Origin: Deltaproteobacteria bacterium
GTDB lineage: Bacteria > Myxococcota_A > Polyangia > Haliangiales > Haliangiaceae
Direction: 5' to 3'
Assembly (NCBI GenBank): GCA_019237945.1
Contig: JAFAOG010000448.1
Coordinates: forward strand, 1-51,085
Length of the DNA stretch: 51,085 bases
Made by a program: the position numbers and the translations under genes. Shown piece by piece: positions 1 to 9,162 of the stretch (the first letter of the stretch is position 1; each line of letters opens with the position of its first letter). Under the pieces are notes generated by a model. That model searched no databases, was not told the DNA's origin, and worked only from the letters and a program-made list of their open reading frames with translations.

Positions 1-1570
1 CGGCGTCGCACGCGATCTCGGCCGAATCACCGTACGCGTCGATCGCTTTGGCGGTCGATGCGAGCTGCGTCTCGAACAATTCGCCGAGCTCGATCAAGAG
101 CCCGGACTTCGTCTTGATGTCGGTCTCGACGTCGGCATGCGCGCGCAGCGCATCGGCGAGCTCGGACCACTTCTGCTGGCGGCGGTGCGCTTCGGCGAGG
201 CCGACGTACGCAGCGCTGTTCTTCGGATCGAGCTCGATCGCGCGGCGCAGGCTCGGCAGCGCGTAGTCGGCGCGGTCGAGCTTCGTCGCGTACCAGCCGC
301 CGAGGCGGGCCCACCACTTGCTGGCGAGCTTGGGCTCGGTCGCCTCGGTCGCGATCTGCGACGCCTCGTTGACGAGGTCGCTCCAGTTTCCGGTCGCGGC
401 GGCGAGCTTCTCGGCGCGCTGCGCGGCCTCGTCATCATCGGGCGCCATCTGGCACGCGGTCGTGACGGCCTCGAACGCACGCGACAGGTCGCCGACCTCG
501 GTCTCGTACACGGCGGCGAGCTGGAGCAGCGCCTGCGCGCGGTCCGCTTCGTCGGCAGCCTCGACCTTGCCGAGCAGCACCTCGACGACCGTGTCCCACT
601 TCTTGGCGTCGCGAGCGCGGCGCTCGATCAGCTCGAGAGCATCGCGGGCCTCGGCTGCTTCCTCGCCGCCCTCGCCGAGCAGCGCGATCCAGCCCTCGGC
701 GTCGTCGGCGTCGGGCCGGCTCTGCGAGAGCGTGATCGACTTCTTCTCGCACGCGATGCGGAGCGCCTCGAGCCACTCGAGCACGCTGCGCTCGGCGACC
801 TCGTCGCCACCCTTGCCCTGGAGGTTGACGACCTCGATGTGGTGATCGGCCATCAGCTCGTCGACCGTGACCGGACCGACGCCTGCGCCGAGGAAGTAGT
901 GCGTGCCGCGCGGCGGCTCGAACATGCCGAACACGCGATCGAGCATCGCGGACAGATCGGGATCGCCGTAGCGGAACCCGACGAACACGAGCGAGCCATC
1001 GACGTACAGCTCGCGCGCGTACTCGCGCAGATCGACGGCGCGCGACAGGGCGCGGCGCACGCTGCGCGGCGTGACGACGTACGTGTCGAAGTTGCCGAGC
1101 ATCTTGACGAGCGTGCGGCGGCGCGGCGACAGCTCGCCGAGCTCGGTGTAGTTGACGATGCGCGCGGGCGGCCACGCCTCGGGCGACTGCGTCTCGAACG
1201 CGTGCTCGAGGATGTCACCGGGGAACGTCGTCCACACGTGGCGGAACGGCAGCTGCGCGAGCGCCTTCGGAAGCGCGGGCACCTCGCTGGGCGCGGCCCA
1301 CATCTCCTGCACGATCCGATCGCAGGTCTCCTCGCCGAGCGAGCGCGCGAGGAATCCCACCGCGCGCGAGAGGCTGCCCTTGTGCAGCAGCTTCTCGAGA
1401 TCCTTGGTCGCCGCATCGTCGCCTTCGCGACCGCGGGTCTCGAGCGCCTTCGTCATGCGCTCCAGAACGTTCTTCCAGCTCGGGACACCGATTCCCGCAC
1501 CGACGACCAGGGCTGCTTTGCCCGTACGGATCTGCTCGATGAGAGACTCGGGGATCGTGTGCTCTTGCAT
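1..1570 (-). CDS. SIR2-like domain protein with TPR-type C-terminus (partial, 3' end outside window)
   Basis: The ATG is at 1570 and the frame stays open to the window edge, giving at least 523 residues. Residues 20-30 carry the Rossmann nucleotide-binding motif (LVVGAGIG), and VFVGFRYGDPD near 185-195 is the typical closing strand and loop of SIR2_2-type domains. From about residue 260 the protein is all-helical with TPR-like spacing. The usual catalytic TTNYD motif reads TTFPGD (114-119) and the usual KLHG reads KMLG (156-159), so both the catalytic Asn and His appear to be missing. SIR2 domains bind NAD and in defence proteins hydrolyse it; here binding without catalysis is the inference. 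It is divergent from the cyclase operon across a 74-bp gap. The fold call is fairly firm, the role unknown. Confidence 0.8.
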   Translation of the reverse strand, partial: MQEHTIPESLIEQIRTGKAALVVGAGIGVPSWKNVLERMTKALETRGREGDDAATKDLEKLLHKGSLSRAVGFLARSLGEETCDRIVQEMWAAPSEVPALPKALAQLPFRHVWTTFPGDILEHAFETQSPEAWPPARIVNYTELGELSPRRRTLVKMLGNFDTYVVTPRSVRRALSRAVDLREYARELYVDGSLVFVGFRYGDPDLSAMLDRVFGMFEPPRGTHYFLGAGVGPVTVDELMADHHIEVVNLQGKGGDEVAERSVLEWLEALRIACEKKSITLSQSRPDADDAEGWIALLGEGGEEAAEARDALELIERRARDAKKWDTVVEVLLGKVEAADEADRAQALLQLAAVYETEVGDLSRAFEAVTTACQMAPDDDEAAQRAEKLAAATGNWSDLVNEASQIATEATEPKLASKWWARLGGWYATKLDRADYALPSLRRAIELDPKNSAAYVGLAEAHRRQQKWSELADALRAHADVETDIKTKSGLLIELGELFETQLASTAKAIDAYGDSAEIACDA

Positions 1571-1644
1571 CCTAAACCCCTCTGTCTGTTGTTGAAGTAG
1601 CGGCCGGACCCTAACGGGGCGCTCCGCCGCGATCAAGCGGAAAA

Positions 1645-3279
1645 GTGTTACCGTGGCGCGGGGTGCGGCTCCGCCGGAAAGTCACGATCGCGTTCTTCGT
1701 CGTGAGTGCGCTCGTCAGCGTTCTTCTGGCCCTGTTCCTCTACCGCTTCATCGAGCACCAGCTCGCCGAGGAATTGCGCAACCGCCTCATGGACATGGCG
1801 CAGATGGGCGGCGCCGAGGTCGAGCTCGAGCCGTACGAAACGCTGCGCGGCGAGCTGCCCGCCTCGGGCGATCTGACCGACGACCAGGCCCGGGCGATCG
1901 AGCATACCGAGCCGTACAAGGAGCTCTCGGACCACCTGCGAATGCTGCGGCGCGCCGAGCCGGCGCTCGTCCACTACGTCTACTTGCTCGCGCCGACGGC
2001 GTCCCCGACGCACGCGCGGTTCGTCGTCGATGCCGACGTGCTCACGTTCGACGAGCTCGAGGCGCAGGGCAAGCCGCTGCCGAAGGGCGAATCGATCTCG
2101 CACTTCGCGCAGGACTACGACATCACGAAGATCCCGCTGCTGCAGAAGGCGCTCGCGACGTGCAGCGCGCAGCTCGAGCCCGACTTCGTCTACGACGAGG
2201 AGTTCCACGTCTCGAGCGTCTCGGCGTACGTGCCGCTGACCGATGACGACGGCAAGATCCTGCGCGCCAAGGACGGCACGTGCCTCGGCGTGCTCGGCGT
2301 CGACATCACCGACAAGAAGATGCGCGTTGCGCTCGATCGCGCGGGCCTGCTCGCCCTGAAGATCGCGCTCGGCGTGATCGCGCTGGCGCTGCTCGTCGCG
2401 ATCGGAGTGGGCACGTTGCTGACGCGCCCGGTGCTCGCGCTGTCGACGACGGTGAAGAAATTTTCAGACAAGGACTTCTCGGCACGCACGCCGCACGCGC
2501 TGCTCTCGCGCGACGAGGTCGGCGAGCTCGGGCACGCCTTCAACGCGATGGCCGAGACGATCCAGCAGCACAACGAGCACCTCGAGGAGCTGGTCAAGCA
2601 GCGCACCAAGGAGCTGCAGGAGGAGAAGGCGACCTCCGAGCGGCTGCTCTTGAACGTGCTGCCCGCGCCGATCGCGGAGCGGCTCAAGGAAGGCGCGGAG
2701 GTCATCGTCGATCGCTTCGATGCCGTGACGGTGCTGTTCGCCGACATCGTCGGGTTCACGAAGCTGTCGGCGACGACCTCGCCCGAGAAGCTCGTCACGA
2801 TGCTCGACGAGCTGTTCAGCGTGTTCGACCGGCTCGCCGAGAAGCACGGCCTCGAGAAGATCAAGACGATCGGCGATGCGTACATGGTCGTCGCTGGCAT
2901 CCCGCAGCCGATCGCCGATCACGCGACCGCGATCGCGCACATGGGCCTCGACATGCTCGACGCGATCGAGGCGTACTCGAAGAAGCACCAGACCGATCTC
3001 GACATCCGCATCGGCGCGCACACCGGCCCGGTCGTCGCGGGCGTGATCGGCAAGAAGAAGTTCATCTACGACCTGTGGGGCGACACCGTGAACACGGCGA
3101 GCCGCATGGAGTCACACGGCCTGCCCGGCCGCGTGCACGTCACCCACGCGACCGCCGAGCTGATCAAGGGCACGTTCGAGCTCGAGGCGCGCGCCCCGCT
3201 CGACATCAAGGGCAAGGGCGTGATGGAGACGTTCCTGATCGTCGCCGCCAAGTCGCACGACCGCCTCTCGATGCGCTAG
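1645..3279 (+). CDS. Membrane class III adenylate cyclase with extracytoplasmic sensor and HAMP
   Basis: 544 residues from a GTG start (a second GTG at 1663 is possible). TM1 lies about 13-32 and TM2 about 236-260, enclosing a roughly 200-residue sensor resembling dCache/PDC folds. A HAMP region (about 260-315) and a coiled coil (about 308-335) follow, then the cyclase domain (about 355-535). Metal-binding Asps are in FADIVGF (D367) and TIGDAYM (D411). The substrate residues are Lys407 (KIKTIGD) and Asp476 (YDLWGD), the pair that selects ATP over GTP, and transition-state N483 and R487 are present in TVNTASR. It should therefore make cAMP in response to a periplasmic signal. It is the first gene of a run that continues 9 bp downstream with a CDP-alcohol phosphotransferase. 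Confidence 0.93.
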   Translation: MLPWRGVRLRRKVTIAFFVVSALVSVLLALFLYRFIEHQLAEELRNRLMDMAQMGGAEVELEPYETLRGELPASGDLTDDQARAIEHTEPYKELSDHLRMLRRAEPALVHYVYLLAPTASPTHARFVVDADVLTFDELEAQGKPLPKGESISHFAQDYDITKIPLLQKALATCSAQLEPDFVYDEEFHVSSVSAYVPLTDDDGKILRAKDGTCLGVLGVDITDKKMRVALDRAGLLALKIALGVIALALLVAIGVGTLLTRPVLALSTTVKKFSDKDFSARTPHALLSRDEVGELGHAFNAMAETIQQHNEHLEELVKQRTKELQEEKATSERLLLNVLPAPIAERLKEGAEVIVDRFDAVTVLFADIVGFTKLSATTSPEKLVTMLDELFSVFDRLAEKHGLEKIKTIGDAYMVVAGIPQPIADHATAIAHMGLDMLDAIEAYSKKHQTDLDIRIGAHTGPVVAGVIGKKKFIYDLWGDTVNTASRMESHGLPGRVHVTHATAELIKGTFELEARAPLDIKGKGVMETFLIVAAKSHDRLSMR

Positions 3280-3288
3280 GGTGCGGCC

Positions 3289-4014
3289 GTGGCATCCGAG
3301 ATCGCCGCCATCTATCGGGCGTCGAAGAAGAAACAGGACATCAACTGGTTCACCGAGCACATCGCGCGCCCGCCGGCCGCGGTGGTCGTCTACGCGCTCC
3401 GCAACACGCGCATCACGCCGAACCAGGTGACGTTCCTCTCCGCCGTGCTCGCCGCGGGCGCGGGCGCGATGCTCGCCGGTCTGCTCGGCTGGACCTGGCT
3501 CGTCGCCGCCGCCGCCGTGTTCGAATTCTCGTTCGTCCTCGACTGCGCCGACGGCCAGCTCGCCCGCCTGCGCAAGATGGCCTCGCCGCTCGGCCACCTG
3601 CTCGACTTCTTGATGGACGAGCTCAAGGCGATGCTGATTTTCGGCTGCGTCGCCGTCCGGCTGTGGCGGGAGACCGGCGACGTCCGCATGCTGCTCGTCG
3701 GCCTCGCCGGCGGCTTCTGCCTCGCCTCGGGCATCGCGCTGACCTCGTTCATGCGCCGCCCCGAGTACGGCGGCAAGGGCCCCACCGAGGACGGCCAGCC
3801 TGCGGAAGTCGGCAAGCGCCGCGGCCCCGTCGGCCTCGCGCTCAACACGCTCGAGTGGAGCGCGCGCATCGTCGTCCACTACCCGCAGTACATCTGGATT
3901 TGTGCAGTGGCAAACCGGATCGAAATTTATTTCTGGGCGTACGCGGCCGTGAACGCGCTCTACTTCGCGCTGTCGATGCTCAAGATCTTCTTCCGGCTGG
4001 GGCGCTTCGCGTGA
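3289..4014 (+). CDS. CDP-alcohol phosphotransferase family membrane enzyme
   Basis: 241 residues from a GTG nine bases after the cyclase stop. The family signature DxxDGxxARx8GxxxDxxxD is complete, starting DCADGQLAR and ending GHLLDFLMD (about residues 84-109). Several hydrophobic helices surround it, as expected for an enzyme that transfers a phosphoalcohol from a CDP-linked donor to an acceptor alcohol in the membrane. The N-terminal [11 protein letters not shown] segment precedes the first helix and resembles the cytosolic cap of inositol-phosphate-type transferases, but the substrate cannot be read from sequence. The next gene, a LicC-like nucleotidyltransferase, overlaps by 4 bp, so the two probably make and use the same CDP-activated headgroup. 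Confidence 0.9.
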   Translation: MASEIAAIYRASKKKQDINWFTEHIARPPAAVVVYALRNTRITPNQVTFLSAVLAAGAGAMLAGLLGWTWLVAAAAVFEFSFVLDCADGQLARLRKMASPLGHLLDFLMDELKAMLIFGCVAVRLWRETGDVRMLLVGLAGGFCLASGIALTSFMRRPEYGGKGPTEDGQPAEVGKRRGPVGLALNTLEWSARIVVHYPQYIWICAVANRIEIYFWAYAAVNALYFALSMLKIFFRLGRFA

Positions 4015-4826
4015 GCGCTGCCATCCGTCGCTGCATTCTCATCGCGGCCGGCCGCGGCAAGCGCCTCGGCACGCACACCGAGGAGATCCCGAAGTGCATG
4101 GTCGAGGTCACGGGCCGCCCGATCCTCGGCTGGGTGTGGAAGGCGCTGGCGGCGGTCGGCGTCGAGGAGCTCGTCGTGATCCGCGGCTACCGCGGCGACG
4201 TGCTCGAGTCATTCGTGCGCTCGCTCGGCATCCCGCGCGTCACGTTCGTCGATAACGGCGAGTGGGAGACGAACAACGTGCTGCTCTCGCTCGCGCACGC
4301 GCGCGCGTTCCTCGATCAGCCGACGTACCTGACCTACTCCGACATCATCTTCACGCCCGCGGTCGCGCGCGCCGCCGCCGCCTCGCCCGCCGACATCGGC
4401 CTCGTCATCGATCGCCTGTTCCGCGACATCTACGTCGGCCGCGACCAGCACCCGCTCGAGGAAGGCGAGGTCGCCGACCTCATGCCCGACGGCACGGTCG
4501 CGCGCGTCGGCAAGAAAGCCCTGCCCGTCCCCGACGCCGTCGGCGAGTTCATCGGCCTCACCCGCCTGTCCGCCGCGGGCGCGACGATCACCGGCCGCGC
4601 GTTCGACGCCCTCGCCCACCGCTACGACGGCCGCGACGACCAGCCGTTCCAGCGCGCGAGGCGCTACCGAAACGCGTACCTGACCGACCTGTGGCAGGAG
4701 CTGATCGATACCGGCACGCGCATCGATCCGATCTTCATCGACGGCCAGTGGCGCGAGATCGACACCGGCCAGGACCTCGACCGCGCACGCCAGCTGTTAC
4801 TGTCCGCGCCCAAGGAGTGGTCATGA
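4011..4826 (+). CDS. LicC-like nucleotidyltransferase (NTP-transferase fold)
   Basis: 271 residues; the GTG overlaps the previous stop (GTGA). The N-terminus has the pyrophosphorylase signature [12 protein letters not shown] followed by [10 protein letters not shown], whose Lys contacts phosphate. [12 protein letters not shown] matches the NN-containing stretch typical of LicC-type CTP:phosphocholine cytidylyltransferases and related CTP:phosphoalcohol enzymes. Asp in YLTYSDIIF is the likely metal ligand and the late [12 protein letters not shown] segment also fits the family. Because it is coupled to a CDP-alcohol phosphotransferase, CTP is the likely nucleotide and a phosphorylated alcohol the likely substrate; choline, inositol phosphate or another alcohol cannot be separated here. 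It overlaps the next gene by 4 bp. Confidence 0.87.
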   Translation: MSAAIRRCILIAAGRGKRLGTHTEEIPKCMVEVTGRPILGWVWKALAAVGVEELVVIRGYRGDVLESFVRSLGIPRVTFVDNGEWETNNVLLSLAHARAFLDQPTYLTYSDIIFTPAVARAAAASPADIGLVIDRLFRDIYVGRDQHPLEEGEVADLMPDGTVARVGKKALPVPDAVGEFIGLTRLSAAGATITGRAFDALAHRYDGRDDQPFQRARRYRNAYLTDLWQELIDTGTRIDPIFIDGQWREIDTGQDLDRARQLLLSAPKEWS

Positions 4827-5293
4827 CGCGCCTCGCTTCGATCGTGCTCGCCCTGCTGACGCTCGCGACGCTCTCCGCGTGCGACAAGCCGACCCCCGAG
4901 GACTGCCGCAAGGCGCTGCTCAACATGCAGCACCTGCTCGGCACGGAGAACCTCAACACGAACGCGAGCATCGAGGGCGAGGTCCGCCGCTGCCGCGGTG
5001 GCTCCAAGCGCAAGGCGGTCGCGTGCGCGATCAAGGCGACGACGCTGGACGAGCTGCGCGCCTGCGACTTCGAGAAGGTCCCCGGCAAGGCGCCGCTCGG
5101 CGGCTCGGCCGCGGGCTCGGCCGCGATGACGGGCGGCGCACCGGTCGCATCGCCGCCGGGTGGCACGCCGGTCCCGGTCGGCAGCGCGGCGGTCGCCCCG
5201 GCAGGTGGCGCGGTCGCTCCGGCAGGTAGCGCGGTCGCTCCGGCAGGCAGCGCGACATCCCCCGCAGGCAGCGCGAGCGGCTCGGCGAAGTAG
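4823..5293 (+). CDS. Small lipoprotein with Pro/Ala/Gly/Ser-rich tail
   Basis: 156 residues; ATG overlaps the upstream stop (ATGA). A signal peptide ends in the lipobox LSAC, so the mature protein should be lipid-anchored at Cys. The mature N-terminal region of about 75 residues contains further Cys residues (DC, RC, AC, AC) consistent with disulfides in the periplasm or outside. From about residue 92 the protein becomes low complexity, with near-tandem PAGSA/PAGGA units encoded by roughly 21-bp repeats near 5195-5260. No family was recognised. Its place between the headgroup enzymes and the flippase-like protein suggests an envelope role. Confidence 0.82.
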   Translation: MTRLASIVLALLTLATLSACDKPTPEDCRKALLNMQHLLGTENLNTNASIEGEVRRCRGGSKRKAVACAIKATTLDELRACDFEKVPGKAPLGGSAAGSAAMTGGAPVASPPGGTPVPVGSAAVAPAGGAVAPAGSAVAPAGSATSPAGSASGSAK

Positions 5294-5294
5294 C

Positions 5295-6332
5295 TTGCGG
5301 GCAGCGCTGGCCGTCGTGCTGTTCACGACCGCATCGGCGGCCGCGGACGACGCGACGCCGAGCGGCGCGACGGCGGGTGGCGCGCCCGAATCGCACGAGC
5401 TCGTCGCGCTCACCGGCGATCCGCGCCACGCGATCGCGCTCGGCCCCCACGGCGAGACCTACGTGCCCGACGGCCGCGGCCACTGGCTGCGGCTGCGCGA
5501 AGGCGGCATCGCGGGCGACGTCAGCGACGCGGCGAGCGCCGGCACGCGCGTGATCGCGGCGACGAAGGGCGGCCCGCCGTTCCAGCTCGACGTCGCGCCC
5601 GACCTGCGAATCGCCGCGAGCATCTCGGCGAGCGCGAAGCCGGGCGCGGCGAGCACCGGCACCATCCCCGGCGACGGCTGGTCGCTCGTGTACCTCGGCC
5701 AGCACGCGAAGGCGGTGCTCGGCAATGGCGCGCGGCCGACCGCGGCGTTCGGCAAGCTCGTGTTCGCGCTCGACCGCGCGCTGCCGGCGAAGCTGCCCGA
5801 TGCGCCGGGCGTCGTGATGCTGCTCGCCGCCGGCGCGAGCGTCGTCGCGGACTGCGACGCCAAGGGCCTCGTGCGCCTCGAGGGCGGCGCGTGGAAGCCG
5901 CTCAAGGGCGCGCCCGCGCACGTCAGCGCGCTCGTCAGCGAACGCTGGGCGCTGACGCCGAAGGGCGCACTGGATCTCGTGAGCAACGCGGTCGTTCCGG
6001 CCGCGACGCTCGGCCGCATCGAGGCCGCGACGGTCGCGGGCAACGACCTCGTCGTCGTCGCGGGCGGCCAGCTCGTCACGGTGCACGCGGGCAAGGCGAC
6101 CGCGAAAACGAAGGGTGCGGCGCCGATCACGAAGGAACCGATCGCGATCCCGCGCGGCGCGCATGTCGTCGGCGTCGTCGCCGATCGCGAGGGGCGCGCG
6201 GTCGTCGCGCTGCACGACGGCACGCTGCTCGTGCGCGATGCGGCGGGCGCGTGGTCGACGAGCGTCGTCGCGTCGGAGGTCGGCGCGGCGCGGCCGGGGC
6301 CCGGGCCGGCGCTGGAGCCCGAGGCGCCATGA
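5295..6332 (+). CDS. Secreted protein, possible beta-propeller
   Basis: 345 residues from a TTG start one base after the lipoprotein stop. The frame is open further upstream, but TTG is preferred because it begins a clean signal peptide ([19 protein letters not shown]). The mature protein has recurring short strands with GxW and aliphatic-rich turns ([28 protein letters not shown]) at about 40-50 residue spacing, as in a degenerate beta-propeller; this is inference and no family was recognised. It ends with Pro-rich residues and overlaps the following membrane-protein gene by 4 bp (ATGA). Likely periplasmic. Confidence 0.75.
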   Translation: MRAALAVVLFTTASAAADDATPSGATAGGAPESHELVALTGDPRHAIALGPHGETYVPDGRGHWLRLREGGIAGDVSDAASAGTRVIAATKGGPPFQLDVAPDLRIAASISASAKPGAASTGTIPGDGWSLVYLGQHAKAVLGNGARPTAAFGKLVFALDRALPAKLPDAPGVVMLLAAGASVVADCDAKGLVRLEGGAWKPLKGAPAHVSALVSERWALTPKGALDLVSNAVVPAATLGRIEAATVAGNDLVVVAGGQLVTVHAGKATAKTKGAAPITKEPIAIPRGAHVVGVVADREGRAVVALHDGTLLVRDAAGAWSTSVVASEVGAARPGPGPALEPEAP

Positions 6333-7420
6333 GCGAGACGCCGCCCGATCCTGGCCCGCGCGGCACGAGCGAGGCACCCACGGAGCGGCACCTCGTCAGC
6401 CACGTGTTCAACATCGTCGTGTTTGTCGTCGCGGGGGCGGCGCTCATCGAGCTCGTCCATGCGGGCGGCATCGAGAATGCGCGGCGCGTGTGGTGGCAGC
6501 TCGGTCCGTGGCTCGGCGTGATCATCGGGCTCGACCTCGCGGCGATGGCGTGCGATGCGGGCGCGATTCACTCGTTCATGCGGCCGGAGTCGCGGATGGT
6601 GTCGTACTGGCGCGTGCTGGCGGCTCAGGCGAGCGGGCGCGCGATCAACGTGCTGACGCCGAGCGGAGCGCTGGGCGAGGCGACCAAAGTCTCGATGCTG
6701 GTCGGGCATGCGCCGCGGACGCGGATCGTGGCCGCGATCGTCGAGTACAACCTGGCGACGCTGTACCTGTCGGTCGCGATCCTCGTGATCGGCGTGCCGA
6801 TCACCGCGGCGCTGATCGATCTACCGCACACGATCGCGATGATCGCGTGGGTCGGGCTCGCGGTCGTGATCGCGCTCGTGATCGGGCTCGTGCTCGTGTT
6901 CCGGCATGGCGCGGGGGCGACGTTGCTCGCGGCGGCGCGGCGGGTCGACCTGGTGTCGGCGGCGCGCGCGCAGGCGTGGGCGGCGAAGGTCGCCGAGGTC
7001 GATGCGCGGTTGCGCGACCTCCATGCGAATCGCTCGCCCGGCACGGCGCGCGGGGTGATGTTGCTGGTCGTGTCGCGCGTTCTGTCGTGGACAGCGACGA
7101 CGGTCGTGCTGGTGGCAGTCGGCGTGGCGATCGGCCCGACCGTGCTGGTCGGGCTGTTCTCGGTCGGGATCCTGGTCGGGTGGGTGTCGTCGGTGGTGCC
7201 GCTCGGCGTCGGGGTGGCGGATGCCGGCAACTACGTGCTGTTCAGCGTGCTCGGCGCATCCGCTGCGCAGGGGCTGATGGTGACGATGGCGGGGCGCGTG
7301 CGCAGTCTCATCGTCGCTCTGATCGGCCTTTGTGTGATGGCAGCCGCGCACACGCACACGCGGTTTGTCCTTCACCGACGGCGGTTGCGCCGCAGCGACC
7401 CCGCGCGCTACCTTGGATGA
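6329..7420 (+). CDS. Flippase-like / lysylphosphatidylglycerol synthase TM-type membrane protein
   Basis: 363 residues from ATG 6329. About eight hydrophobic segments are visible, and the arrangement ([20 protein letters not shown] early; [16 protein letters not shown] late) matches the UPF0104/LPG_synthase_TM group. In MprF this domain flips aminoacyl-phosphatidylglycerol; stand-alone members are often linked to lipid or glycan export. No catalytic synthase domain is attached. The Gly-Glu in the first conserved loop (PSGALGE) is typical of the group. Downstream of a nucleotidyltransferase and a CDP-alcohol phosphotransferase, it may translocate the product they make. The stop is followed one base later by the response regulator start. 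Confidence 0.85.
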   Translation: MSETPPDPGPRGTSEAPTERHLVSHVFNIVVFVVAGAALIELVHAGGIENARRVWWQLGPWLGVIIGLDLAAMACDAGAIHSFMRPESRMVSYWRVLAAQASGRAINVLTPSGALGEATKVSMLVGHAPRTRIVAAIVEYNLATLYLSVAILVIGVPITAALIDLPHTIAMIAWVGLAVVIALVIGLVLVFRHGAGATLLAAARRVDLVSAARAQAWAAKVAEVDARLRDLHANRSPGTARGVMLLVVSRVLSWTATTVVLVAVGVAIGPTVLVGLFSVGILVGWVSSVVPLGVGVADAGNYVLFSVLGASAAQGLMVTMAGRVRSLIVALIGLCVMAAAHTHTRFVLHRRRLRRSDPARYLG

Positions 7421-7421
7421 C

Positions 7422-8294
7422 GTGCCACACGTCCTCGTGGCTGATGACGACGCCTGGATCCTGCGCATGGTCGCGACCGTGCTGGAGAAGCGCGGCTACA
7501 GCGTCGAGACGGCGGTGGATGGCGAGGATGCGCTGGCCAGAGCGCTCGCGCGCACGCCCGATCTGCTGATCACGGACGTGATGATGCCCAAGCTCGACGG
7601 GTGGTCGCTGGTGCGCCAGCTGCGCTCGCACGCCGAGCTCGCGATGCTGCCGGTGATCTTTCTGACTGCGCTGTCGTCGGAGGACGATCGCATCAAGGGC
7701 TTTCGCCTCGGCGCGGACGACTACGTGACCAAGCCGTTTCGGTTCGAGGAGCTCGACCTGCGCGTCGCCAAGACGCTGCGGCGCACGATGCAGAGCGTGC
7801 AGGACGCGCGCGACCAGCTCTCGCAGTCGGGGCTGCGCGGCGATCTCGCGCAGGTCGGCCTGTCGTCGCTGCTCGTGCTGATCGAGATGGAGCGCAAGAC
7901 GGGGTTGCTGCAGCTCCGCGCGCCCGGTGGACCGTCGGCGCAGATCCTCGTGCGCGATGGCAAGGTCGTGCACGCGCGCCTCGACGAGCAGGAAGAGCCG
8001 GTCGACGCCGAGTGCGTGTACTACCTGCTGACGTGGGCCGCCGGTGACTTCGAGTTCGTCAGCTGCCTGGTCGAGGGTGTCGATCGCGTCAACGAGTCGA
8101 CGACGCACCTGCTGATGGAAGGCGCGCGCCTGATCGACGAGGGCGGCGAGCCGTCCCCGCGCCAGACGATCGCGACGATCCCGCCCGTGCAACCGCGCAC
8201 GAAGACGGGCGACGGCACGATGCCCGGCGATGGGCCGGTGCCCGGCGACGCGACGATGCCCGGCGGGGCCCCCGGCGACGAAGGCTGGGACTAG
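7422..8294 (+). CDS. Response regulator with DUF4388 (PATAN) output domain
   Basis: 290 residues from GTG 7422 (TTG at 7413 is an alternative). The receiver domain (1-120) has the acidic triad ADDD (8-10), phospho-acceptor Asp52 in [14 protein letters not shown], Thr82 and Lys104 (VTKPF). A DUF4388 domain follows at about 133-235, with the characteristic [24 protein letters not shown] and a later GKVVHARL. The tail is Gly/Pro/Asp repeats ([14 protein letters not shown]). DUF4388 has no DNA-binding motif, so output is probably by protein contact, as in other gliding or secretion regulators. Only one base separates it from the flippase-like gene. Confidence 0.92.
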   Translation: MPHVLVADDDAWILRMVATVLEKRGYSVETAVDGEDALARALARTPDLLITDVMMPKLDGWSLVRQLRSHAELAMLPVIFLTALSSEDDRIKGFRLGADDYVTKPFRFEELDLRVAKTLRRTMQSVQDARDQLSQSGLRGDLAQVGLSSLLVLIEMERKTGLLQLRAPGGPSAQILVRDGKVVHARLDEQEEPVDAECVYYLLTWAAGDFEFVSCLVEGVDRVNESTTHLLMEGARLIDEGGEPSPRQTIATIPPVQPRTKTGDGTMPGDGPVPGDATMPGGAPGDEGWD

Positions 8295-8349
8295 CCCGTC
8301 GCGAGCGTCGAGCCGAGCCGCGACTCGCCATTCGCGACCGTTCAGCCGA

Positions 8350-8817
8350 CTAGCCCTTCGCGAGCGTCTCTTCCGCGAGCTTCTTCACGAGCTGCGCATC
8401 CGCGCGGTCGCCGTACTGCTTCTTGATCGCGCCGATCACGCGGCCCGCCATCTTCGGATCCTTCTGCGGCAGCTCGGCGACGGCCTTCTCGACCGCCGCA
8501 CGCAGCTCGGCCTCGTCGACCTGCTTCGGCAGGAAGCCCGCGCACCAGCCGATCTCGAAGTCGATCTCGGCGATCTGATCCTTCGCGCGATCGCCGGCGG
8601 CCGCGAACTCCTGCTTCGCCTTCTCCATCGACTTCTTGTAGGCGCTGATCACGTCGAGGATCAGCGCGTCGTCGACCGTGCCCGTGAAGCCCTTTGCGGT
8701 GCGCCGCTCCATGACCTTCGTGTTGATCATGCGGATCAGGTTCGCCGTCCGCATGTCCTTGGCTTTGATCGAGGCCGTCAGCTGCTCGCGCAGCTGGCCT
8801 TCCAGGTTCGTCGACAT
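8350..8817 (-). CDS. GatB/YqeY domain protein
   Basis: 155 residues from ATG 8817. The whole length fits the YqeY family: N-terminal LREQLTASIKAKD, central LIRMINTKVMERR, EIGWCAGFLPKQVDEAEL and C-terminal DPKMAGRVIGAIKKQYGDRAD. YqeY resembles the tRNA-binding tail of amidotransferase GatB; stand-alone copies are widespread but have no settled function. It is a single gene, convergent with the response regulator and followed upstream by a strong hairpin. Confidence 0.93.
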   Translation of the reverse strand: MSTNLEGQLREQLTASIKAKDMRTANLIRMINTKVMERRTAKGFTGTVDDALILDVISAYKKSMEKAKQEFAAAGDRAKDQIAEIDFEIGWCAGFLPKQVDEAELRAAVEKAVAELPQKDPKMAGRVIGAIKKQYGDRADAQLVKKLAEETLAKG

Positions 8818-8843
8818 GCGCCCGGGCTTACCACAGCACGAAA

Positions 8844-8864
8844 CCGCGGGGTTGCGCCCCGCGG
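8844..8864 (-). terminator. Hairpin terminator after the small membrane-protein gene
   Basis: A perfect 8-bp stem CCGCGGGG / CCCCGCGG encloses a 5-base loop; on the minus strand it is followed by TTTCG. It starts 32 bases after the stop of the 52-residue protein and ends 27 bases before the yqeY start. An outer inverted pair AGCACG / CGTGCT (8835-8840, 8878-8883) could extend it. The U-tract is short, so it may work with Rho or as an RNA-stability element. Confidence 0.6.
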
Positions 8865-8895
8865 CTCGTCGCGCTCACGTGCTGATTGTCAGACG

Positions 8896-9054
8896 TCAGA
8901 CGCGGGCCACGGTACGACCGCCCTGCACGAAGTGCACGATGGCCGCGATGACCGCGAGGACGATCAGCAGGTGGATGGCGCCGGACGCCACGTGAAACAC
9001 CGTGAAGCCCATGAGCCACGCGATACCGAGAAGGACGGCGAGAATCAGCAACAT
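8896..9054 (-). CDS. Very small membrane protein, Lmo0937/DUF5670-like
   Basis: 52 residues (starts MLLILAVLLGIAWLMGF, ends GGRTVARV). Two hydrophobic helices (about 2-24 and 27-43) are separated by a short VASGAIH turn. An ideal ribosome-binding site, AGGAGG at 9061-9066, lies six bases before the ATG, which strongly supports expression. Size and layout match the Lmo0937 family of tiny membrane proteins, commonly found near stress genes; function unknown. It stands alone, with a hairpin terminator behind it. Confidence 0.82.
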   Translation of the reverse strand: MLLILAVLLGIAWLMGFTVFHVASGAIHLLIVLAVIAAIVHFVQGGRTVARV

Positions 9055-9162
9055 GATGAACCTCCTGACCCGAGGTAGTGCATCGGTGGGGCCAATCAGC
9101 CGTCCTCGCAGGTGACGCGCCCAGGTACGTCGCCGTCCGTACGTTCGCGGCGGCCAGAGTGC

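Noticed and set aside
137-1600. Long plus-strand open frame opposite the SIR2-like gene
   Set aside because: High GC gives long antisense frames; the minus frame has the SIR2 motifs and this one has none.
2280-4826. 848-residue plus-strand frame spanning three genes
   Set aside because: Its first part is Arg/Ala-rich noise through the cyclase and transferase genes; only the 3' part from 4011 is real.
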